From Verrucomicrobiaceae bacterium (GTDB taxonomy: Bacteria > Verrucomicrobiota > Verrucomicrobiia > Verrucomicrobiales > DEV007): a stretch of DNA of 51,775 nucleotides. Both the position numbers and the translations under genes were made by a program. Where the stretch lies: positions 1-51,775 of the forward strand of contig SHBV01000018.1 in assembly GCA_004211885.1 (NCBI GenBank). Direction: 5' to 3'. This document shows, one piece after another, positions 34,143-42,460 of the stretch. Positions within the stretch are counted from its first letter, which is position 1, and each line of letters begins with the position of its first letter. Below the pieces are notes generated by a model. It did no database searches. It was not told the DNA's origin and saw only the letters and a list, made by a program, of their open reading frames with translations.

Positions 34143-34997
34143 ATGAATAAAGAGAAGATAGGGTTAATCGGATTAGGCTTAGTGGGCACTGCGGTGAGTG
34201 AGAGGTTAATTGAATCCGGTTTCGAAGTGGCGGGATATGATGTTCGAGATGACACGCCTGACGGTCTAACTATTTGCTCAGGTCCGGGCGAAGTCTTGTC
34301 CCTATGTGAGAGAGTGATTCTTTGCGTCCCGACGAGTGAGGTAGTGGCTGAGTTTGTCAATGAGTCACGCGAACATTTCAGGTCCGGTCAGATAGTCATT
34401 GATACTGGGACCGGTTCGCCGAAACAAATGGAGCAAATACATAATGATTTGAAGGGTCAGGGAGTCTATTATCTTGAGGCGACTATTGCTGGGTCCAGTC
34501 ATCTTTTAAGGAATAAGAAGGCTCCAATTTTCACTGCCGGTGACAAGACTATCATTGATGAGCAGTGTGATCTTTTCAATTCACTCACAGAGAAGAGTTT
34601 TTATCTTGGGACCTTTGGTAAGGCTTCAAGATTTAAGCTTGTGCATAATTTGTTAATTGGGCTTAACCGGGCAGTCTTGGCTGAGGGTCTACAGTTCGCG
34701 GAATCGCTCGGCTTTGATTCTCAGGAATCTCTTTCGATATTGAAGCAAACGACCGCAAGTTCTGGTGTCATGCACACTAAGGGTGAGCGAATGGGTGCAC
34801 GTGATTATGACGATCCTCAGGCCTTTGTTAGTCAGCACCTGAAAGATGTTAAATTAATTTTAGAGGAATCTGAAAAGTCGGGTGCGATTGTTCCTATGTC
34901 GGCTCTACATAAGGAACTCCTTGAATCCGTTGAAAAGTTGGGGCTTGGGAGCGTCGATAATAGTGCTATTATGGAGGCCTTTAATCCTGAATCATAA
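34143..34997 (+). CDS. Beta-hydroxyacid dehydrogenase (3-hydroxyisobutyrate dehydrogenase family)
   Basis: 284 residues. The N-terminal Rossmann motif GLIGLGLVGTAVSERLIESGF fits the family GxGxMGxx pattern with Val in place of Met. CVPTSEVV and VIDTGTGSP (the GTxSP-like substrate-binding motif) follow. The C-terminal all-helical domain carries FKLVHNLLIGLNRAVLAEGLQFAESLG, where the Lys of the KLxxN motif is catalytic. Such enzymes oxidise or reduce beta-hydroxyacids (hydroxyisobutyrate, tartronate semialdehyde, glyoxylate). It precedes a symporter by 12 bp, so the pair is likely a small catabolic operon for an organic or sugar acid. Confidence 0.85.
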   Translation: MNKEKIGLIGLGLVGTAVSERLIESGFEVAGYDVRDDTPDGLTICSGPGEVLSLCERVILCVPTSEVVAEFVNESREHFRSGQIVIDTGTGSPKQMEQIHNDLKGQGVYYLEATIAGSSHLLRNKKAPIFTAGDKTIIDEQCDLFNSLTEKSFYLGTFGKASRFKLVHNLLIGLNRAVLAEGLQFAESLGFDSQESLSILKQTTASSGVMHTKGERMGARDYDDPQAFVSQHLKDVKLILEESEKSGAIVPMSALHKELLESVEKLGLGSVDNSAIMEAFNPES

Positions 34998-35009
34998 AAG
35001 AGTTCCGGT

Positions 35010-36719
35010 ATGTATCTGATCGATATAGGAGTCATTGTCATGTATCTTTTCGGGATCACTTTCCTTGGAATTAGGATAGGCAAACGAATCAAGGCCTCGT
35101 CTGATTTCTTTATGCCTAGGCGGTTCGGTAAAGGCATGATGATGATGCATGCTTTTGGCACTGGCACTGCTTCGGATCAGGCGGTCATTGTTTCGTCCGC
35201 TTCATTTAAAAATGGAATTTCCGGAATCTGGTTCCAATGGCTCTGGCTCTTTTGTACGCCCTTTTATTGGATAATTGCTCCGATATTCAGGAGGCTACGT
35301 GCAATTACCACTGCTGACGTTTATGCGTTGAGGTTTGGTCCGAGTGTTGCTGTTCTATTCTCGATCATTGGAGTCATAGGACTGTCTCTAAAGATTGGAT
35401 TGATGCTCAAGGGGGCCGGGGCATTAATTGATGCCGGTACTGACGGATCTATTTCATCCAATCTCGCTATCCCGGTAGTGGCTCTTCTTTTTGTCATTTA
35501 TGGTGCAGCTGGGGGCATGAGCGCTGCCATTGTCACTGATTATATTCAGGGCGTGCTGACGATTATTTTTTCATTCATTTTATTACCGTTCGTTCTCCAT
35601 TCTGTTGGAGGCCTTGATGGGGTCAGGAATCTGATCAATGACCCTTCAAAAATGTCATTAGTCGCACCCGATAAGATCGGAATATTTTTTATTATTGCGT
35701 TCGGTGTGAATAGCCTATTCCTAATTGTTTCCCAGCCATTTATAATGGGTGTTTGTGCTGCAGGAAAAACTGAAATGGATGGCCGGTTCGGTTTCGTTGT
35801 GGGTAATCTTATAAAGAGGATTTGCACTGCGGCCTGGGCTATTACCGGGCTCGCAGCTTTAGCCTATTTTATTAAAGAGGGGACGAACGTGTCTCAAATT
35901 GATCCGGACCGAGTCTATGGACAGATGGCGAAAGAGTTTTTGCCGGCCATTTTTCCGGGTCTTCTTGGTTTGTTCATAGCGGCTCTGCTTGCAGGAGTCA
36001 TGAGTTCATGTGATTCGTTCATGATTTCCTCTTCGGCCCTCTTCACTGAGAATCTTTATAAGCCGATTCGAGAAGGCAAGAGCAGGGCTCATTATTTAAA
36101 GGTTGCACGAATCGCATCCATTATAATCGTGGCCTTTGGCTTGATATTCGCTTTCAGTATTGATGGTGTGGTTAGCGGTTTAAAGTCTTGGCTCAAGTTT
36201 GGAGCTCCGCTCGGCATTGGTTTTTGGGCCGGTCTTTTCTGGAGAAGATTTAATTCGGCAGGTGTCTGGGTCAGTACACTGACAGCTTATTTTTGTTGGT
36301 GGATGACAACGCAGTCGTTTTTTATATCCTTTTTAAAGTCCCTTCCATTTGAAGAGAAGTTAGGAATCTTGCGTTCAGTTAAAGGGGTTCAGTTTGTGTA
36401 CGAGCCTTGGCAAATTGTTTTCTATCTTTCAGTGGCGATCGTGGCAGGTGTCATAGCCAGTCTATGCACGAAGAGCTCTGACGAGGAGAAAATAAAGCGC
36501 TACCATGACCTGATCAGTACACCAGTGAGGGAAGGTGAAATCATAAATGAGCCGTGCACATTGCCTCATGGGACATTGCCCTCGAAAAGAAAGAAGTGGT
36601 TTGTTAATACAAGCTTTGAGATTTGTGCTCCTTCGAGAGTGTCATATATTGGTTTTACAGTTTCATGGGTGGCCGTCGTATTAATGATATTTGGGTTCAT
36701 GTATATTATGAGGCCATGA
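35010..36719 (+). CDS. Sodium:solute symporter (SSS family)
   Basis: 569 residues with about 13-14 predicted transmembrane helices from MYLIDIGVIVMYLFGITFLGI on. SSDFFMPRRFGKGMMMMHAFGTGTASD at the first loop, VTDYIQGVLTIIF and ALLAGVMSSCDSFMISSSALFTENLYKPI (the conserved helix carrying Na+-site Ser residues) are all SSS family patterns. It imports a solute with Na+ across the inner membrane. It is probably co-transcribed with the dehydrogenase gene just upstream, so it likely carries that enzyme's substrate or a precursor. Confidence 0.9.
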   Translation: MYLIDIGVIVMYLFGITFLGIRIGKRIKASSDFFMPRRFGKGMMMMHAFGTGTASDQAVIVSSASFKNGISGIWFQWLWLFCTPFYWIIAPIFRRLRAITTADVYALRFGPSVAVLFSIIGVIGLSLKIGLMLKGAGALIDAGTDGSISSNLAIPVVALLFVIYGAAGGMSAAIVTDYIQGVLTIIFSFILLPFVLHSVGGLDGVRNLINDPSKMSLVAPDKIGIFFIIAFGVNSLFLIVSQPFIMGVCAAGKTEMDGRFGFVVGNLIKRICTAAWAITGLAALAYFIKEGTNVSQIDPDRVYGQMAKEFLPAIFPGLLGLFIAALLAGVMSSCDSFMISSSALFTENLYKPIREGKSRAHYLKVARIASIIIVAFGLIFAFSIDGVVSGLKSWLKFGAPLGIGFWAGLFWRRFNSAGVWVSTLTAYFCWWMTTQSFFISFLKSLPFEEKLGILRSVKGVQFVYEPWQIVFYLSVAIVAGVIASLCTKSSDEEKIKRYHDLISTPVREGEIINEPCTLPHGTLPSKRKKWFVNTSFEICAPSRVSYIGFTVSWVAVVLMIFGFMYIMRP

Positions 36720-37225
36720 TTGTAGGCAAGTGAGACGAGCGACTATTGAGAGTTGCCCTAGTTTGGATCGAGTGATTTTAATAGGTCTAGGTCAAAGACA
36801 CTTTGGAATTTTTCTGAAAACCTCCACGAAATCAGAAAAATAACCAAAGCGCCTTAACCTAAAACTAAGAACAATATAACATTACAATAATGAGATTAAC
36901 CTAATGTTAATTGGACCAAAGGCATGGGCTGTATATTTACTATTTCTGCACTTTCTGAGATAAATAAAATGTGACGGTTTTGACTCATTGGGCGGAGTCA
37001 GAAAATGTTCATGAAATGTTCATGAAAGGGTCCAAATTTCATGTCAGCTTGAATTCTGCACAGCTTTGAGTAATTGAGTGGCCTCTCATATTCAGGGAAG
37101 CCTCGAGTCCTTACTATGTCATTTGTGCGCTGCTGTATTGGATTCTTACTAATTTTAGGTATTTTCGGTTTGAGCCATGAATGATACTGGTGCATACGTT
37201 CAAATGAGATAATGCTTTCTCTTTA
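36720..37225. other. Non-coding stretch before tRNA-Ser
   Basis: About 500 bp with no credible gene; the only longer frames are short and composition-driven. I see a short hairpin TGACTC/GAGTCA (36981-36986 with 36995-37000) and right after it two tandem copies of the 11-mer AATGTTCATGA (37004-37014 and 37015-37025). No mobile-element ends or attachment-like repeat of the tRNA 3' end are evident. Confidence 0.5.
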
Positions 37226-37313
37226 GGAGGGGTGGCAGAGCGGTTGAATGCACCAGTCTTGAAAACTGGCAGGCTGAAAGGTCTCGTGGGTTCGAATCCC
37301 ACCCCCTCCGCCA
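37226..37313 (+). tRNA. tRNA-Ser (anticodon UGA)
   Basis: An 88-nt tRNA including an encoded CCA. Acceptor GGAGGGG (37226-37232) pairs with CCCCTCC near the 3' end. The D arm contains GGCAGAGCGGUUGAAUG. The anticodon arm CAGTC-TTGAAAA-CTGG carries TGA. A long variable arm (type II tRNA) follows, then GTGGG-TTCGAAT-CCCAC (T arm), a discriminator G and CCA. Long variable arm plus anticodon UGA identify serine. Confidence 0.96.
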
Positions 37314-37384
37314 TAGAATTAATTAAACCCTTAAGAGCTGAAGATCACCGTTGATTCGATGCTTTCTATTTTTGATAGTTTTTT

Positions 37385-38131
37385 ATGTCCGAATTTGTTG
37401 ATAAAGTTGTAGTTGTTACTGGGGCCGGGCGAGGCATCGGTAATGGCATAGCAAAGCGTTTAGCGTCTAAGGGGGCTAAGGTCGCGGCACTGAGCCGTTC
37501 AATGGAAAACGCTCAATCATGTGCGGATTCTTTGAATGCTGAGTTTCCAGGGTCTTCTAAAGCTTACTCGGTAGACGTTTCTGATTTTGAGGCGATGGCT
37601 GAAGTGGGCAAAAACGTTTTATCTGATTTTGGAAAAGTTGACGTGCTTGTAAATAATGCTGGGGTCACTCGTGATAATCTTATGCTTAGAATGTCTGAGG
37701 AAGAGTGGGACCTTGTCATAAATACGAACCTCAAAGGTGCTTTTAATACCGTCAAAGCTTTTCAGCGTAGCCTCTTAAAGCAGAGCGGGGCACGCATTAT
37801 AAACATTTCATCAGTCATTGGTCTCATAGGAAATGCGGGTCAAGCGAACTATGCAGCTAGTAAAGCTGGACTCATAGGATTGACGAAGTCTCTTGCCAGA
37901 GAATTTGCTAGCCGTGCAGTGACAGTCAATGCGATTGCGCCTGGTTTTATTGTGACAGATATGACCGATGCGCTATCGGAAGAATTACGTGATTCAATCA
38001 AGGCTAAGGTCCCATTAGGTTCTCTAGGTGAAGTCGATGATGTTGCTGCCGCAGTTGAATATCTTGCCGGCGAGAGTGGTCGATATGTGACGGGGCAGGT
38101 CCTTACCGTTGATGGCGGTATGGTGATATAA
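37385..38131 (+). CDS. fabG: 3-oxoacyl-ACP reductase (short-chain dehydrogenase)
   Basis: 248 residues of the classical SDR family. The cofactor motif is TGAGRGIGNGIAKRLA, then NNAGVTRDNLMLRM, the FabG-specific form. The catalytic Ser lies in INISSVIG, with Tyr/Lys in YAASKAGLIGLTKSLARE. The C-terminal GRYVTGQVLTVDGGMVI also fits FabG. It reduces beta-ketoacyl-ACP with NADPH in fatty acid elongation. No other fab genes lie nearby. It is followed by pgl after 11 bp, probably co-transcribed, which would link NADPH supply (pentose-phosphate step) with its use. Confidence 0.92.
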   Translation: MSEFVDKVVVVTGAGRGIGNGIAKRLASKGAKVAALSRSMENAQSCADSLNAEFPGSSKAYSVDVSDFEAMAEVGKNVLSDFGKVDVLVNNAGVTRDNLMLRMSEEEWDLVINTNLKGAFNTVKAFQRSLLKQSGARIINISSVIGLIGNAGQANYAASKAGLIGLTKSLAREFASRAVTVNAIAPGFIVTDMTDALSEELRDSIKAKVPLGSLGEVDDVAAAVEYLAGESGRYVTGQVLTVDGGMVI

Positions 38132-38142
38132 ATTCTAAAAGT

Positions 38143-38805
38143 ATGCAGATCATAGAGTCTTCAGACTTTGTAGGTGATGCGGTTAATTTTATCGTATCCT
38201 CACTTACTGGTAATTGTAATGGGCCTTCCAGGATTTCTCTTTGTGGAGGAAGTACTCCTGAGCCTGTATATGAAGCTTTGGCTGAAGCTAAGTTGGATTG
38301 GAGTAATATTGAAATTACTTTTGGTGATGAGAGGTGTGTTCCTCCGGATCATGAGGACAGTAATTTCAGGATGGCCAGCTGCTCTTTGCTCGATAAAGTT
38401 CCTCTAAACAAAGATAATATTCTGAGAATTCGAGGAGAGCTGGATCCTGCTGATGCGGCTAGTAAGTATGAGGGTTCATTGAGGGAAAGATCCGGTGGCG
38501 AGATTTATACGCATGACCTGATCCTCTTGGGAATGGGAGAGGACGGCCATACTGCATCTCTCTTTCCTGGAACCAGTGCGCTCAATGACAATGAACATTG
38601 GGTCGCTTCTAATCATGTCCCTCAGAAAGGAGAGACAAGGATTACCTTCACTTATCCAATAATTAATGCAGCGCAAAAAATCTTATTTCTGGTAAGGGGC
38701 GAGGAGAAGAGAAAGGTCGTCGATTGTGTTCTTTCAGGAAAGTCTGATTTGCCGGCATCATTCGTCAATCCAGAGAAGGGCTCCGTGACTTGGTTGCTTG
38801 ATTAA
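38143..38805 (+). CDS. pgl: 6-phosphogluconolactonase
   Basis: 220 residues of the DevB/NagB-like family. Sugar-phosphate-binding motifs SLCGGSTPEPVYEAL, FGDERCVPPDHEDSNFRMA and LLGMGEDGHTASLFPGT match 6-phosphogluconolactonase closely. It hydrolyses the lactone in the oxidative pentose phosphate pathway. It ends by overlapping the convergent nadD stop by 4 bp. Confidence 0.93.
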   Translation: MQIIESSDFVGDAVNFIVSSLTGNCNGPSRISLCGGSTPEPVYEALAEAKLDWSNIEITFGDERCVPPDHEDSNFRMASCSLLDKVPLNKDNILRIRGELDPADAASKYEGSLRERSGGEIYTHDLILLGMGEDGHTASLFPGTSALNDNEHWVASNHVPQKGETRITFTYPIINAAQKILFLVRGEEKRKVVDCVLSGKSDLPASFVNPEKGSVTWLLD

Positions 38806-39389
38806 TCTGTAGGCTTGTAAATTCCGTTCCCTTCAATGAATTCTGTTACTAGGGGGTTTAAGAGCGATGAACTGGATGGCTCAGTTGTAATATTTTCTCT
38901 TATCGCGGTGCTCGAAGCTTTGTGGTAAAAGTTAATGAAAATGCTCCGGAAACCCTTTTTCGGCTCTGGTTCTTTATCGTCTCTAGGAAAGACAATAAAG
39001 GTGAGGAATTCTGCAAGTTTCTTAGGTTCTGCCCAAGTCTCGATATTCTGCCACTGATCATTGCCGATGATCCAGAAGATTTCCGATTCTGGAAACTCAT
39101 TTTTAAAGTGTTCTGCGGCTATCCATGAATAGGAGGGTAAGGGCCGGTCAATTTCCCACCGTGACACACTGATCCATTCGTGATTCTTAGTTGCTAACCT
39201 AACCATTTCGAGTCTCTGTTCGGGAGACGCTGACGGTACATTGGTCTTATGGGGAGACTTTAGGCAGGGAAGAAAAATGATTTTGTCGAGACCTATCAAT
39301 GACTTTGACTCTTCGGCTAAGCCTACATGGCCAAGGTGCACTGGGTCAAAACTCCCACCCAAAATTGCGATTTTAGTATTGTCTGGCAT
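38802..39389 (-). CDS. nadD: Nicotinate-nucleotide adenylyltransferase
   Basis: 195 residues. The nucleotidyltransferase signature GGSFDPVHLGHVGLA (with its HxGH) is at the N-terminus. LPCLKSPHK, FWIIGNDQWQNIETW and SSTAIRENI (the ISSTxIR motif) complete the NadD set. It adenylates nicotinate mononucleotide in NAD synthesis. It overlaps the end of pgl convergently, so neither gene has space for a private terminator. Confidence 0.94.
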   Translation of the reverse strand: MPDNTKIAILGGSFDPVHLGHVGLAEESKSLIGLDKIIFLPCLKSPHKTNVPSASPEQRLEMVRLATKNHEWISVSRWEIDRPLPSYSWIAAEHFKNEFPESEIFWIIGNDQWQNIETWAEPKKLAEFLTFIVFPRDDKEPEPKKGFRSIFINFYHKASSTAIRENITTEPSSSSLLNPLVTEFIEGNGIYKPTD

Positions 39390-39429
39390 TGCCTCTTTCA
39401 GGGCAATGTGTTGGTAATTCTCTTTGAGG

Positions 39430-40578
39430 TCAATAAACGTCTCGTCTGTAACGCTTGCCAGCCTTCATTTCGCTAACATATTCTGCCGCTTCTTCTTCGC
39501 TTTTACCGCCGTGCTGCATGATGACTTGGTGAAGAGCCTTATCAACGTCAGGGGCCATTCTTTCAGCGTCTCCACAAACATAAAATATCGCCCCCTTTTC
39601 TAGGTATGACCAAAAATGGGCTCCTTCCTCAATGATTTTGTGCTGGACGTAGACTTTTTCGTCCTGATCTCTAGACCAGGCAGTTGAAACCTTGTTCAAG
39701 GTCCCATCTGCTAAGTATTCTTCCCATTCATCTTTGTAGAAGTAACAACTTTGTTCATGTATTTCCCCGAAAAATAACCATGCATCACCTTTGGCATTGG
39801 TTTTCTTGCGTTCTTGGAGGAATGCTCTGAAAGGGGCAATTCCGGTCCCTGGTCCACACATGATGATTGGAATATCTTCGTCCGGTTCAGGTAAACGAAA
39901 GCCTTTGCCGGGGGTAATGAAGCAAGGTATGGCGCAATCTTCCGTGACCCTTTCTGATATCCAACTAGAACATACTCCTTGTCGTTTTCTACCTTTGCTC
40001 TCGTACTCAACAATCGCGACGGTCAGGTCCACCTTATCAGGATGATAGGCTAAGCTAGAAGCGATCGAGTATAGACGGACGTTCAGTTTCTTTAGTAGGG
40101 CAACAAATTCCGAGGCTTCAAATTTTGCCTTTGGATTTTCCCGTAGAACATCAATGATATCACGGCCCCATAAATGATCTGCTAGATCTTTTTTCTTTTC
40201 AGGTTCAAGTAGTGAAGAGAGTTCTGTATTTTCGGTTTTCTCTGCGATTGATCTAAGTAGTTTTTTATCCGGAACGGTGATGACGTAGTTTTCAATTAGG
40301 GCCTTTGACAGGGTAGTCTCTTCTTTCGCTGTGTTGAGGACAGTCTCATCGCCTGAGAATCCGAGAGTCTCAATTAATTCGTTGGCCACTGTCGGATCAT
40401 TCTGGGCGAGGAGGGCAAGAGAGTCGCCGGGAGTAAAGCTGAGTCCTGATCCGAGAAGATCAATTTCAAGGTGCCATGTCTTTTTGGTTTCACAGCCTTC
40501 TGTGAGTAGCTTCTTGCCGCAAAGCTTAGCGATTAATGGGTTCTTCCGGTTAAAAACGGGTGGTAGCGGTTCCGTCAT
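39430..40578 (-). CDS. CysJ-like NADPH:flavin reductase lacking a flavodoxin domain
   Basis: About 382 residues from ATG 40578 (a TTG at 40599 is in frame). It corresponds to the FAD- and NADPH-binding half of sulfite reductase flavoprotein/P450 reductase: PGDSLALLAQN, RLYSIASSLAYHP (FAD), GVCSSWI, CGPGTGIAPFRAFLQER (NADPH), FYVCGDAERMAPDVDKAL and the C-terminal YRRDVY typical of CysJ. The N-terminal flavodoxin (FMN) domain is absent. It may pass electrons to a separate flavodoxin or directly to a sulfite or other reductase. No cysI-like gene is in the window, so I do not assign cysJ. Confidence 0.87.
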   Translation of the reverse strand: MTEPLPPVFNRKNPLIAKLCGKKLLTEGCETKKTWHLEIDLLGSGLSFTPGDSLALLAQNDPTVANELIETLGFSGDETVLNTAKEETTLSKALIENYVITVPDKKLLRSIAEKTENTELSSLLEPEKKKDLADHLWGRDIIDVLRENPKAKFEASEFVALLKKLNVRLYSIASSLAYHPDKVDLTVAIVEYESKGRKRQGVCSSWISERVTEDCAIPCFITPGKGFRLPEPDEDIPIIMCGPGTGIAPFRAFLQERKKTNAKGDAWLFFGEIHEQSCYFYKDEWEEYLADGTLNKVSTAWSRDQDEKVYVQHKIIEEGAHFWSYLEKGAIFYVCGDAERMAPDVDKALHQVIMQHGGKSEEEAAEYVSEMKAGKRYRRDVY

Positions 40579-40649
40579 AATACAATGATTATTTATCAAT
40601 TATAATAATTTATCATTGTGTATACAGTTTTTTTGCAAATGACTGAAGC

Positions 40650-41495
40650 TTAAAGAATTTGATTTATAAAACGTTCAGTGTCGAATGTTTCAAAATTATC
40701 AACTTCTTCTCCCAGACCAATGAAGCGGGTCGCTATTCCAAGCTCATTTGCTATTGAGGCCACAACGCCACCTTTACCGCTCCCGTCCATTTTTGTCACA
40801 ATTAAGCCAGTAAGATCAGTGGCTGCATGAAATTCCTTTGCTTGTGAAAGAGCATTTGATCCTGTAGTAGCATCAACGACAAGGAGCACTTCGTGGGGTG
40901 CATTTTCGTTCATTTTAGATAAGGTCCTCTGAATCTTTTTCAACTCCTCCATCAAATTGTGTCTAGTGTGTAGCCTTCCGGCAGTGTCACATATTAAGAA
41001 GTCTGCATTCGCGTCTATTGCGGCAGAGTGAGCGTCAAAACATACTGAGGAGGGGTCTGACTTGTATTCACCTTTGATGAGAGGAACATCGATTCGGTTT
41101 GCCCAAATTTCTAGCTGTTCGATTGCGGCGGCTCGGAAAGTGTCCGCTGCTGCTAATATGACGCTATGACCTTTGGATTTTAAAAGACTCGCTAGCTTTG
41201 CGGAAGAGGTGGTCTTTCCTGTTCCATTTACTCCAACCACGAGTATGACTTTGGGGCCTTCTTCTGAAGGGGCAATATCGATTGAGTCAGTAGGTAGAAT
41301 CGAGCGAATTTCACTGCGGCAGGCATTGATGATGTCCTCGGAATTAATAGATTTTCTTTTTTCTTGGAGTGCATCGATTATTTGAATGGATAATTGAACT
41401 CCGAGGTCTCCAGAAATGAGGGTCTCTTCAAGTTCGTCCCAGTCAAACTTTTCGCGGGAAAACTTACTGAGAATCTTTTTGAATAAACCAGCCAT
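40650..41495 (-). CDS. ftsY: Signal recognition particle receptor (NG domain)
   Basis: 281 residues covering the N and G domains only. The P-loop is GVNGTGKTTSSAKLASLL; AAADTFRAAAIEQLEIWANR, CDTAGRLHTRHNLMEEL and TKMDGSGKGG are the other G-domain motifs. The acidic A domain found at the N-terminus of E. coli FtsY is missing; a short Lys/Phe-rich helix (LFKKILSKFSREKF) could anchor it to the membrane. It delivers SRP-bound ribosomes to the translocon. It follows nusB by 21 bp on the same strand. Confidence 0.95.
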   Translation of the reverse strand: MAGLFKKILSKFSREKFDWDELEETLISGDLGVQLSIQIIDALQEKRKSINSEDIINACRSEIRSILPTDSIDIAPSEEGPKVILVVGVNGTGKTTSSAKLASLLKSKGHSVILAAADTFRAAAIEQLEIWANRIDVPLIKGEYKSDPSSVCFDAHSAAIDANADFLICDTAGRLHTRHNLMEELKKIQRTLSKMNENAPHEVLLVVDATTGSNALSQAKEFHAATDLTGLIVTKMDGSGKGGVVASIANELGIATRFIGLGEEVDNFETFDTERFINQIL

Positions 41496-41516
41496 ATCTA
41501 ATTCAAATTGGTCTTG

Positions 41517-41933
41517 TTATCGGAGGGGCCGATCGAGCTTGTCTTTCAATTTGTCCAGGACTCCATTCACAAAACTTCCTGAATCCTCTGTTCCAAACCT
41601 TTTAGAGATTTCAATTGCTTCATTAATGCAGACGATTGGAGGCGCGTCATCCAGATAGAACATCTCGTAAGTTGCTAGGCGAAGAACATTTCGATCGATA
41701 GTTGAGAGGCGTTTAAGTTCGAAGTTTTCGAGTTCAGGCTCCAGTTTTTTATCGATATCTCCAAGTTCATCAAGAATTCCAGTCAGGAGTTTTTTGGCAA
41801 AAATTTTAGCGCCCGCTGGAGCTATGCAGAGAGAGAAGAATGTATCGAAATCATCGGGCCCGAGTTCCTTATTGATGTCACGATTGAAGAGGAACTGTAT
41901 TGCGGCTTCTCTACCGTCCCTCCTTTTACCCAT
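41517..41933 (-). CDS. nusB: Transcription antitermination protein NusB
   Basis: 138 residues of the NusB all-helical fold: GKRRDGREAAIQFLFNRD at the start, LKRLSTIDRNVLRLATYEM and CINEAIEISKRFGTEDSGSFVNGVLDKL are highly characteristic. NusB joins NusE on boxA RNA to promote antitermination on rRNA operons. It overlaps the end of ribH by 8 bp, the common ribH-nusB arrangement. Confidence 0.95.
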   Translation of the reverse strand: MGKRRDGREAAIQFLFNRDINKELGPDDFDTFFSLCIAPAGAKIFAKKLLTGILDELGDIDKKLEPELENFELKRLSTIDRNVLRLATYEMFYLDDAPPIVCINEAIEISKRFGTEDSGSFVNGVLDKLKDKLDRPLR

Positions 41934-42432
41934 TACTATTGCTGGTCTTGCGAGCCTTTATTGCTTTCAAACTCGAAAAGAGTTCTGACATTGTGATTGC
42001 GGCTTTGGCTGCTTCTTTTCCTCTGTCCTTATCTCCTTGGCATCGTTCTACGGCTTGTTCACGGTTTTCAGTGAGCAACACTTCATGAATGATGGGAATG
42101 TTGTTTGCCAATGCCAAGTTCTGTAAAGAAGTTGTCACTGAGGCCCCAACGAGTTCAGCGTGATCTGTTTCTCCCTTAATTATTACTCCCAGAGCAATGA
42201 TTGCATCGTTCGGGTTATTTTCGATTAAGTGTTTTGCGCATACCGGAATTTCAAAGGCTCCCGGGACTCTGTACACTGGAACGGTGATGCTTGGCATAAT
42301 GCGCCTAAGTTCTTCGATCGTGGAGTTGAGTAAAGAGTTGACGAGTTCATCATTGTAGAGGCTCGCGACGATACTGATAGTACGTCTTGTGCCGATTGAT
42401 CTTGGCTTTGGTGCGAGTGGATTAGATGACAT
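41926..42432 (-). CDS. ribH: 6,7-dimethyl-8-ribityllumazine synthase
   Basis: 168 residues. ASLYNDELVNSLL, VPGAFEIPVCAKHLI, LGVIIKGETDHAELV (with substrate-binding and catalytic residues) and IPIIHEVLLTENREQAVER match lumazine synthase. It condenses the ribAB products in the penultimate step of riboflavin synthesis. It lies 28 bp after ribBA. The N-terminal extension (to about residue 20) is Pro/Arg-rich. Confidence 0.95.
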   Translation of the reverse strand: MSSNPLAPKPRSIGTRRTISIVASLYNDELVNSLLNSTIEELRRIMPSITVPVYRVPGAFEIPVCAKHLIENNPNDAIIALGVIIKGETDHAELVGASVTTSLQNLALANNIPIIHEVLLTENREQAVERCQGDKDRGKEAAKAAITMSELFSSLKAIKARKTSNSNG

Positions 42433-42460
42433 CAGGGTCGGAGTTAATTAGAGTTGATTG

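Noticed and set aside
36998..37195. 65-residue gene on the - strand before tRNA-Ser
   Set aside because: No recognisable sequence, no ribosome-binding site and composition like the surrounding non-coding DNA.
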